Shown here one piece after another: positions 57,551 to 64,000 of a stretch of 64,000 nt of DNA. The DNA comes from Vibrio rhodolitus (GTDB lineage: Bacteria; Pseudomonadota; Gammaproteobacteria; Enterobacterales; Vibrionaceae). The notes beneath the pieces were generated by a model that worked only from the letters and a program-made list of their open reading frames with translations, was not told where the DNA came from and searched no databases. A program made the translations under genes and the position numbers. The DNA is taken from positions 124,001 through 188,000 of the forward strand of contig NZ_QLYZ01000002.1 of NCBI RefSeq assembly GCF_003350325.1, in the 5' to 3' direction. Position 1 is the stretch's first letter. The number at the start of each line of letters is the position of its first letter.

Positions 57551-59206
57551 TTAGTTGTTCGCTTTAAATTGTGTTTTTCTCATACGGCTCAGTGCAGCCA
57601 TAACATCGAGCACACGTGGTTTGGCTAAGTCACCTTGGCTTGGCATTGACTCATACCACTTTTCGTTTAGCATCTGCGCAATCTCTTTTGCTGGGTTATT
57701 TGACCAGCCAGGTAGCTGCGCTAGTTGGAACCATAGCCAACCAATTGCATTTACTTCAGATGGTGATTCGATCTGCTCAAGTGCACTCAAATCGGTAAAC
57801 TCTTTGCCGAAACGAAGCGAATCAACGCCTTTGGCTGAAACGCGGAATTTACCGTCGAGTAAAATCGTTTGCAACGCTGCGCGATTAAGTGAACGTGGTC
57901 TAAATGTCGCCAGCGACTCTTCACTTTCATTTACGCGCTGAGTTGGGTGCTGGGCGATAACTTGTTGCGCTTTCGCTGTTACGTCTACAGCCTGATAATC
58001 ATGCATTTGGATCACCGTATCGGCTACATCCAAGTAATCACCAGAACCACCCATAACCACAATGGTTGAGATTTCCAATTCATCTCTTAATTGACCAATA
58101 CGATCAACTAGCGGTGTGATTGGTTCATCACCTTTAGTTACCAAAGCTTGCATTCGCTCGTCACGAATCATGAAGTTGGTCGCTGAGGTGTCTTCATCAA
58201 TAAGGATGCTTTCTACGCCACTTTCAATCGACTCTTGTAGCCAAGCAGCTTGAGACGTTGAGCCTGAGGCGTCTTGGGTTGAAAAGTCACATGTGTCTTT
58301 ACCCATTGGCAAATGATTAATGTAGTTTGACAGGTTCAGATTGTGTACGCAGCGACCATCTTCAGCGCGAATTTTCATGCTCGCTTGATTAGTTACCACC
58401 AGCTCACGACCATCTCCTGGGATGTGATCGTAGATAGAACGTTCGATCGCAGTTAGCAGTGTCGATTTACCGTGGAAACCACCACCGACGATCAAAGTAA
58501 TGCCCTTTGGAATACCCATACCGCGAACTTCACCTTGGTTTGGCGTTGTTAGCGTGACAGCTAAAGAGTCTGGGGTTGTAAAAGTGATTGCGTCTTTCAT
58601 CGGTAAATCGCTGTTACCGGCAAGACGTGGCAGAACTGCGCCATCGCCAACAAAGGCGACTAGATTGTGCTCTTCAAGTTGTTGACGCAAAGCATGCTGA
58701 TCTTCTACTACTTTGCAATGCTCGATTAAAGCTGACTTATCTAACTCGCGCTCGATCGTCGCACGGCGAATAAACTTCGGCAGATGGAAAGTTAAGATGT
58801 TAATCGCTTTTTTACCTAGCACAGAGCGACCTTCCGCAGGCAGATTCGCACGAAAACGTAGCTCGATACCTTGTTCGGTAAATAGTACTGAGGTTGAATC
58901 TAATACAGTTTGTCCGGTAAGCGCGATACTGATGTGAGCTTCGTGCTTAGCAAATTCAGCGAACTGGCGAGCAATGAAATCGCGAGCGGCCATTTGAAAA
59001 GCAGGAGAGGTCTCTTTTAACCATTCAAGTCCGGTTAATGACCATGGACGAATAGCACGCAATCTCGAAGCCGAAGCAAACGGGTCAGCTTGTACATAAT
59101 CGATAAACAGAGTGAAGTCGGTAAAGTCATAGCTACCTTTGATTTGCTGGAAAGCTCGGTAATTCTGTTTCTCAATTTTTTTAAGAGTTGCGATCAGTTG
59201 ATCCAT
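57551..59206 (-). CDS. PF09818-type ABC-class ATPase
   Basis: This 551-residue soluble protein is of the 'predicted ATPase of the ABC class' family. The N-terminal about 200 residues (YDFTDFTLFIDYVQADPFASASR) are specific to the family. The ATPase core has Walker A VGGGFHGKSTLL (about 238-249), a signature-like DASGSTSQA (about 315) and Walker B SILIDEDTSATNF (about 335-347). It lacks membrane segments, so it is not a transporter subunit of the usual kind; its function is not established. Its ATG follows a short gap after the EAL gene, on the same strand. Confidence 0.85.
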   Translation of the reverse strand: MDQLIATLKKIEKQNYRAFQQIKGSYDFTDFTLFIDYVQADPFASASRLRAIRPWSLTGLEWLKETSPAFQMAARDFIARQFAEFAKHEAHISIALTGQTVLDSTSVLFTEQGIELRFRANLPAEGRSVLGKKAINILTFHLPKFIRRATIERELDKSALIEHCKVVEDQHALRQQLEEHNLVAFVGDGAVLPRLAGNSDLPMKDAITFTTPDSLAVTLTTPNQGEVRGMGIPKGITLIVGGGFHGKSTLLTAIERSIYDHIPGDGRELVVTNQASMKIRAEDGRCVHNLNLSNYINHLPMGKDTCDFSTQDASGSTSQAAWLQESIESGVESILIDEDTSATNFMIRDERMQALVTKGDEPITPLVDRIGQLRDELEISTIVVMGGSGDYLDVADTVIQMHDYQAVDVTAKAQQVIAQHPTQRVNESEESLATFRPRSLNRAALQTILLDGKFRVSAKGVDSLRFGKEFTDLSALEQIESPSEVNAIGWLWFQLAQLPGWSNNPAKEIAQMLNEKWYESMPSQGDLAKPRVLDVMAALSRMRKTQFKANN

Positions 59207-59278
59207 GTTGAACTCACAGTTGACTGGTAAATTAGGCGGCGATTATAGGAATCGCGCGCCTTAGAGTAAAGGGGTAAG

Positions 59279-61192
59279 CTACTGAAAGGTTTGATTTACG
59301 TTCTCGGGCAAATGTTTACTCAGCAGACATATTTCAAATTCATCACACGGCATGGGGCGACCGTAGAAGAAACCTTGCCCGTATTCACACCCTTCGTTGA
59401 TGATAAATTCCTCATGCTCAAGGGTTTCAATGCCCTCAACGGTAATCGACAAATCGAGCTTTTTCGCGATCTTGATAATGGATTGAACAATAGTTTTATC
59501 ATGTTCATTACTGTCGAGTTGTTTGATAAAGCTCTTATCAACCTTAATCGCATCGAACGGGTATTTTTTCAAATAATCGAACGATGAATAGCCAGTTCCG
59601 AAATCATCAAGTGACAATGTCACGCCTAGTCTGTTTAATGAGTGCAAGGATTTATGTGCCACATTTTCATCAGCAATGAGCGTACTTTCAGTGATTTCTA
59701 ACTCAAGGTACTCAGCAGGTAACTGATAAGCGACCAACAAGTCTTCAATCTGCTCGGCAAAATGAGGGTTTTTAAGTTGCACAGCTGAGATGTTGACCGC
59801 TATTTTAAAATCTTTGACCTTGTTAGCCCATTCTGATGCTTTGGCGATTGCTGAACGCAACACAAAATTACCAACCTCAAAGATTAAGCCATTTTGCTCA
59901 GCAACTTTGATAAGCGCTTCGTTAGAAATGTCACCCAACACAGGATGTCGCCAGCGCAGCAAAGCTTCGGCTCCCGTCCAACGATGCGTCTTAGGCGAGA
60001 CTTTAGGTTGAAAATAGAGCAATAAGTCGTCGCTTCGTACCGCTTGCAGTAGGTAGCTTTCTAACTGATTTAAATCACTTTGTATCAGGGAAATAGATTC
60101 AGAATAACGGGTGTACTTGTGACCGGAATCTTTACATGATCGCATTGCTTCGCAGGCATGCTGTAGTAGTAAAGTGCCTGAGGTTGCGTCCTCAGTAGTG
60201 CTCACACCAACGTAACTATGCAGATGAAGCGCTTGTCCTTCAATCTCGAACTCAGAATGGCTAACATCGATTAACTGTTGAATAAATTGTTCGATATCTT
60301 CCTGCAAATGATTGGTTTCGATTAGAAAGACCAACTCTGTCGATGTTGGTCGCGCAGTTTGTAGGTGATACCGAGTTAGATAACCGAGCTTTTCGCGCAA
60401 CTGCACTAAGATGCTTTCCCATACATTAAAACCGTATTTGCTTTGAATAAGCTTACCGTTACTAAAACCGATATGAACCGCACACGCAGCATATTGCGGG
60501 TGTTCTAACGTGATATCGACGGCTCTGGTTGCTTCAAACTCCAAACAGTTGCGATTAAGAAAACCAGTACCCAAGTCATGGCGTTGGTGGTAAAGAACCT
60601 TTTTTTCCGCAGCCCGTCGTTTGTCAATTTCTTGATTGAGTGAGAAGTTGAGGTCAACTAAATCTTTGGTACGGGTGCTGACTCGCGATTTAAGTTCGGC
60701 ATTTAATAGCTTTAGTTGTTCATTTTGATAAAGAGTTGCTAGTTGTGCTTCGATTGACTCTTTAAAGCTATTTAGTAGAGCAACAGCAGTCGAAGAGATT
60801 TTGTTGGGTTTTGAATCCAAAACGCAGATAGTGCCGAATGCGCAACCATTTGGCCAGTTTATTGGAAAACCGCAGTAAGAAACCATGCCTAAAGCGATAT
60901 CGGGGTTGTGGCACCAGTTAGGGTCAACCAATGCATTTTCAACCGAAAGTTGCTGTTGGTTCTCGATAACATACTCACAATACAAACCTTGACCTAGATT
61001 CTCACTGTCGCCGGGAGAATAGGGATGTTCACAATTGTTGTTGCTAGAAAAAACTTCGATAGAGTTCGGGTGAATACGCATGATAAGTGCAGAAGGCACT
61101 GGGATAAGTTGAGCCATCAAATTGACAATCACTTGCCAATTCTCGCTCATACTCTCAGGAATAACTAATTCGCTTGTATTGATTTTTGACAT
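59279..61192 (-). CDS. GAF - degenerate GGDEF - EAL phosphodiesterase
   Basis: This protein has 637 residues from the ATG at 61192, which has AAGGG about eight bases upstream. A GAF-like sensor domain (about 15-160, with NWPNGCAFGTICVLDS) is followed by a coiled coil and a GGDEF-family domain whose active-site loop reads RPTSTELVFL instead of GGDEF, so no cyclase activity is expected. The EAL domain (about 365-615) is complete: EALLRW, the Asn of VNISAVQL, LEITES, DDFGTGYSS, KVDKSF and VEGIE. It is cytoplasmic. It probably degrades c-di-GMP under control of the GAF ligand. Confidence 0.92.
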   Translation of the reverse strand: MSKINTSELVIPESMSENWQVIVNLMAQLIPVPSALIMRIHPNSIEVFSSNNNCEHPYSPGDSENLGQGLYCEYVIENQQQLSVENALVDPNWCHNPDIALGMVSYCGFPINWPNGCAFGTICVLDSKPNKISSTAVALLNSFKESIEAQLATLYQNEQLKLLNAELKSRVSTRTKDLVDLNFSLNQEIDKRRAAEKKVLYHQRHDLGTGFLNRNCLEFEATRAVDITLEHPQYAACAVHIGFSNGKLIQSKYGFNVWESILVQLREKLGYLTRYHLQTARPTSTELVFLIETNHLQEDIEQFIQQLIDVSHSEFEIEGQALHLHSYVGVSTTEDATSGTLLLQHACEAMRSCKDSGHKYTRYSESISLIQSDLNQLESYLLQAVRSDDLLLYFQPKVSPKTHRWTGAEALLRWRHPVLGDISNEALIKVAEQNGLIFEVGNFVLRSAIAKASEWANKVKDFKIAVNISAVQLKNPHFAEQIEDLLVAYQLPAEYLELEITESTLIADENVAHKSLHSLNRLGVTLSLDDFGTGYSSFDYLKKYPFDAIKVDKSFIKQLDSNEHDKTIVQSIIKIAKKLDLSITVEGIETLEHEEFIINEGCEYGQGFFYGRPMPCDEFEICLLSKHLPENVNQTFQ

Positions 61193-61298
61193 AAAAATCA
61201 TCCCTTGGTGGCTAAGAGCCTAAAATGAGGCATCCAATGCCTCTATAAATATAATAGTAGGAAACTTCGTTCTTGTTTGTACGCGAGTGTAACAAGTT

Positions 61299-61324
61299 AA
61301 GCCTCCCCGTGGGTGAGGAGGCTT
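61299..61324 (-). terminator. Hairpin after fabV
   Basis: AAGCCTCC pairs with GGAGGCTT across a 10-nt loop that can extend the stem with CCC/GGG. The trailing T-run on the minus strand is weak. Confidence 0.55.
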
Positions 61325-61373
61325 ATCGTGAATAATGTTAATTCTCAATATTGAGATAAAAGGGAGGGAGGAT

Positions 61374-62582
61374 TTAGTCAGCCGTGTTAAGGGATGCGAT
61401 CAAAGCTTCTAAATCAACGTCAGCGCTATAATCAACATCTGGCAATTCAAAGCCATTTAACTGCATAAATTCTTGTTTGATACCAGCATAATCTGCAGCG
61501 TCGATAAAATTGCTCTGATTCATTTTCGCAACGATTTCAGCAACTTGCTGTTGTGTGTCTGGGTCTAGCTCTAAATCGTCAATACGAATCAGTCGCTCGC
61601 CGTCAACAGGCACTTTATCAACACCGTAAAGTTTCGTACTGAACAAACGCTGCATTTGCTCGATACAACCTTCGTGCGTGCCTTTTTCTTTCATTACTTG
61701 GTACAACGCCATCAGGTAAGGGGTTAAACCAGGAATAAAAACGCTCGCTTTGGTAACGAGTGCTTTACACACCGAGGCATAGGCACCACCAGAAAAATTA
61801 GCTAGTTTGAGGTTTAAAGAGTGACTGGTTTGATGTAAATCGACTTTCGCTCTACCGAGAGTGCCATCTAAGTATATCGGGTGGGTAAGCTCAGGACCGA
61901 TATAAGAGAATGCAATGGTTTTGCAGCCTTTAGCAATTGATTCAGCATTGATTAAAGCATCCACCCAAGCTTCCCAGTCATCGCCACCCATTACTTTCAG
62001 GGTGCCTTCAATCTCAGCGTCTGTCGCAGGCTCAAGTACAGATTCAAACCATTGATCATGTTCAAATGAGACAGAAGCCCCAGAGACCGCTTCACCAATC
62101 GGTTTAATTGCTGAACGCCATTGATCACCTGTCGCATAATTTGGTCTCAAACCACTGGCGACACTGTAAATTACCAGGTCAACTTCACCTTCAAAGTAAG
62201 TTTCAACTGCCTCGATTACTTCTTCTTTAGTCTGTGGTGAAAAAGCATCGGCTTGAATGTTGATGGCTAAACGACCTTCCGCTTGCGCAAATTGCTTAAA
62301 ATAGAGATTGTTGTAGAACCCTGCGCTTCCAACGCCTTTGTCCGAAGGACCACGTTCAAAAGAGACACCGATCGTATCAGCATTTGCACCACCAAAGGTC
62401 AGCGCGATACGCGCTGCTAAGCCAAAACCTGACGATGCACCAATAATAAGAATGCGTTTAGGACCCTGTTTGATCGGAACGGCTTTTTTAACGTAATCAA
62501 TCTGTTGAAGGATTGCCTTTTCACAACCTAGTGGATGCGCACTCCGTGCCACCACGCCCGATATTTCTGGTTTAATTATCAT
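61374..62582 (-). CDS. fabV: Trans-2-enoyl-ACP/CoA reductase FabV
   Basis: This protein has 402 residues from the ATG at 62582 (MIIKPEISGVV), with GGAG about seven bases upstream. It has a nucleotide-binding motif LIIGASSGFGLAAR (about 50) and the FabV active-site pattern Tyr-8 residues-Lys in YLDGTLGRAK (about 230-245). FabV catalyses the last reduction of fatty acid elongation and is naturally resistant to triclosan in Vibrio. It lies 74 bp after tesA on the same strand, so fatty acid and thioesterase genes may be co-transcribed. Confidence 0.95.
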   Translation of the reverse strand: MIIKPEISGVVARSAHPLGCEKAILQQIDYVKKAVPIKQGPKRILIIGASSGFGLAARIALTFGGANADTIGVSFERGPSDKGVGSAGFYNNLYFKQFAQAEGRLAINIQADAFSPQTKEEVIEAVETYFEGEVDLVIYSVASGLRPNYATGDQWRSAIKPIGEAVSGASVSFEHDQWFESVLEPATDAEIEGTLKVMGGDDWEAWVDALINAESIAKGCKTIAFSYIGPELTHPIYLDGTLGRAKVDLHQTSHSLNLKLANFSGGAYASVCKALVTKASVFIPGLTPYLMALYQVMKEKGTHEGCIEQMQRLFSTKLYGVDKVPVDGERLIRIDDLELDPDTQQQVAEIVAKMNQSNFIDAADYAGIKQEFMQLNGFELPDVDYSADVDLEALIASLNTAD

Positions 62583-62656
62583 TGTTTTCTCCAAAACCAA
62601 CAGGTCAAAGAACTAACTTAACGTAAACCTAAGTAAATTTTATTGAGCTATGGCAA

Positions 62657-63259
62657 TTAGAGGTGATTAATTAACTGTTTAGAAACAAATTCTGCTATCC
62701 AAGGCTGTGCGTCCGGTGTTGGATGGAGCCCATCAGACATCATCCATTCAGGGTTGTCGCGCATGATGGGTTCGAGCATAAAAGGCACTAATGCCACGTT
62801 GTGCTGATCGGCTACTTTAGGGTAGACAGCAGAAAAGGCTTGCGTGTAACGCTTACCATAGTTTGGTAACACATGGATTTGCATTAAAAAAGGCGTGGCG
62901 TTTGCAGCTTTGATTTGGTTAATGATAGTGCTCAAATTGCTTTCGATAACGTTGGGCGGAAAACCGCGTAGTCCATCATTGGCGCCAAGTTCAATCAGTA
63001 CCCAAGTTGGGTTATGTTCTGAGAGCAATTGTGGTAAACGAGCCAAGCCGTTGCCGGTAGTATCACCGGAAATACTGCCATTAATGACCGTGATAGGCTT
63101 ACCGTTATCAGCCATCACATTTGGTAATAAACTAGGCCAAGCTTTTTCAATCGGCATTTGATAGCCTGCACTTAAGCTGTCTCCAAGGACAAGTAACTTT
63201 GTTGCAGAAGCAGGATTAACAATAAACAAGGCGAGTAGTAAGGGAAGAAGTCGTATCAT
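62657..63259 (-). CDS. tesA: Multifunctional acyl-CoA thioesterase I / lysophospholipase L1
   Basis: This protein has 200 residues starting MIRLLPLLLALF at 63259; upstream in-frame codons lie inside ybbA and are not used. A signal peptide ends ASA before TKLLVLGDS. The SGNH hydrolase blocks are all visible: GDSLSAGY with the nucleophilic Ser, the Gly of SGDTTGNG, GANDGLRG, and the DGLHPTPDAQ Asp-His pair. It is a periplasmic esterase. Its start codon overlaps the divergent ybbA start by two bases. Confidence 0.95.
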   Translation of the reverse strand: MIRLLPLLLALFIVNPASATKLLVLGDSLSAGYQMPIEKAWPSLLPNVMADNGKPITVINGSISGDTTGNGLARLPQLLSEHNPTWVLIELGANDGLRGFPPNVIESNLSTIINQIKAANATPFLMQIHVLPNYGKRYTQAFSAVYPKVADQHNVALVPFMLEPIMRDNPEWMMSDGLHPTPDAQPWIAEFVSKQLINHL

Positions 63260-63260
63260 G
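63257..63260. promoter_or_regulatory. Overlapping divergent start codons of tesA and ybbA
   Basis: The four bases CATG contain the ATG of ybbA (63258 onward, plus) and of tesA (63259 down, minus). Promoters and ribosome sites of each gene must therefore lie within the other's coding sequence; GGGAAGAAG upstream of ybbA encodes tesA residues. Confidence 0.8.
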
Positions 63261-63932
63261 CAAACATCCGTAATTAAAGCAACGTCTCTATTTAAGACAG
63301 TTTCCACCAATCAAGAAAAATTAACAATCCTAAAAGGAATAAACCTCGAGATCGAGGCAGGAGAAAGTGTCGCGATCGTTGGCACCTCTGGTGCTGGCAA
63401 GTCAACCTTAATGACGTTACTGGCGGGTTTAGATACCCCCACTGAAGGTGATGTAATGCTGCTCGGCAATGAGTTGTCTAAGCTCGATGATGAAGCACGC
63501 GCCAAAATCCGTAGTGAATCCGTTGGATTTGTTTTTCAGAGCTTTTTATTGATCCCAAGTTTGTCAGCATTAGATAACGTTACCTTGCCTTGTCTATTAA
63601 AAGGAGAGAGTGAAAACGTTGAGCGCGCTAAGCAACTTTTGGATTCCGTTGGACTTGGACACAGATTACATCATTCTCCTGCACAATTATCAGGTGGTGA
63701 ACAGCAGCGTGTCGCGCTTGCTCGTGCGTTTATGATTGAACCTAAGATTCTTTTTGCCGATGAGCCGACAGGGAATCTTGACCAGAAGACTGCTTCAAAA
63801 GTGATTGAGCTTTTGTTTGAACTCAACAAAAAACACGGTACCACACTGGTTCTTGTTACTCATGATATGTCGTTAGCTTCTAAGTGCGACCGAACCTTGA
63901 CCATCCATGCAGGTCAAGTGGAGGAACAATAA
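63258..63932 (+). CDS. ybbA: ABC transporter ATP-binding protein YbbA
   Basis: This 224-residue ATPase of the LolD/MacB-like subgroup has Walker A GTSGAGKST (about 44), Q-loop in FVFQSFLLIPSLSALDNV, signature LSGGEQQRVALARA (about 143) and Walker B ILFADEPTGNLD (about 165). It pairs with the large permease encoded next; in E. coli the YbbA-YbbP pair is next to tesA in the same arrangement. Its transport substrate is unknown. The stop overlaps the permease ATG (TAATG). Confidence 0.94.
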   Translation: MQTSVIKATSLFKTVSTNQEKLTILKGINLEIEAGESVAIVGTSGAGKSTLMTLLAGLDTPTEGDVMLLGNELSKLDDEARAKIRSESVGFVFQSFLLIPSLSALDNVTLPCLLKGESENVERAKQLLDSVGLGHRLHHSPAQLSGGEQQRVALARAFMIEPKILFADEPTGNLDQKTASKVIELLFELNKKHGTTLVLVTHDMSLASKCDRTLTIHAGQVEEQ

Positions 63933-64000
63933 TGGCAAGGATCAGTAAAACAGCGCTCAACCGCTATTTGTTCAATTGGAGCTTAGGGGAGATCCGCCAT
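63932..64000 (+). CDS. YbbP-like ABC transporter permease, 3' end outside window
   Basis: Only the first 23 codons are present (MARISKTALNRYLFNWSLGE onward), overlapping the ybbA stop by one base. The charged start and position after ybbA fit the YbbP FtsX-type permease; the call rests on context. Confidence 0.7.
   Translation, partial: MARISKTALNRYLFNWSLGEIRH

Overview
The window looks like chromosomal DNA of a marine Vibrio or close relative. It carries gsk with the family-typical MKFPGQRKSKHYF start, a DUF2999 protein, FabV enoyl reductase, a betIBA-choXWV osmoprotectant locus, a CreA-like lipoprotein, divergent tesA/ybbA, abundant c-di-GMP proteins and a moderate, even base composition. 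I see no rRNA, tRNA, insertion sequence, phage, integron or CRISPR. All assignments rest on reading motifs by eye; no search was run.

Region 1 (1-24750) is the most unusual part. The 3' 17.3 kb of a giant adhesin gene (over 5,750 residues visible, about 50 Ig-like repeats, start off the left edge) is followed on the same strand by a TolC-like outer-membrane protein, a HlyD-like adaptor, two small single-span ExbD/MotB-like proteins, a MotA/ExbB-like proton-channel subunit fused through a coiled coil to a complete EAL domain, and an ABC transporter. The parts match the Salmonella SPI-4 SiiA-F system, which exports the giant Ig adhesin SiiE. The built-in EAL domain and the doubled small subunit are departures, and suggest an adhesin exporter whose ion channel is read or tuned by c-di-GMP.

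Region 2 (24780-31339) holds two DMT exporters (one YddG-like), a Nudix hydrolase, a DUF2999 protein and an AsmA-like DUF748 protein. Region 3 (31743-38632) is the choline uptake and glycine betaine synthesis operon betI-betB-betA-choX-choW-choV with a likely BetI operator.

Region 4 (38947-47154) encodes two paralogous type I secretion substrates with LapA-like N-terminal retention modules and VCA0849-type C-terminal signals. The first has a LapG-type TAAG site; the second has PGAG there, so the two may differ in whether they can be released from the surface.

Region 5 (47221-64000) is mostly housekeeping: a chemotaxis receptor, two HAD phosphatases, gsk, a CreA-like lipoprotein, a periplasmic-sensor HD-GYP protein, cutA, a DUF2238 membrane protein, a DnaJ-related protein, a PF09818 ATPase, a GAF-GGDEF(degenerate)-EAL protein, fabV, tesA, and ybbA with the start of its permease. 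Across the window three proteins have c-di-GMP phosphodiesterase domains and none has an intact GGDEF, so the visible c-di-GMP genes are all on the degradation side.
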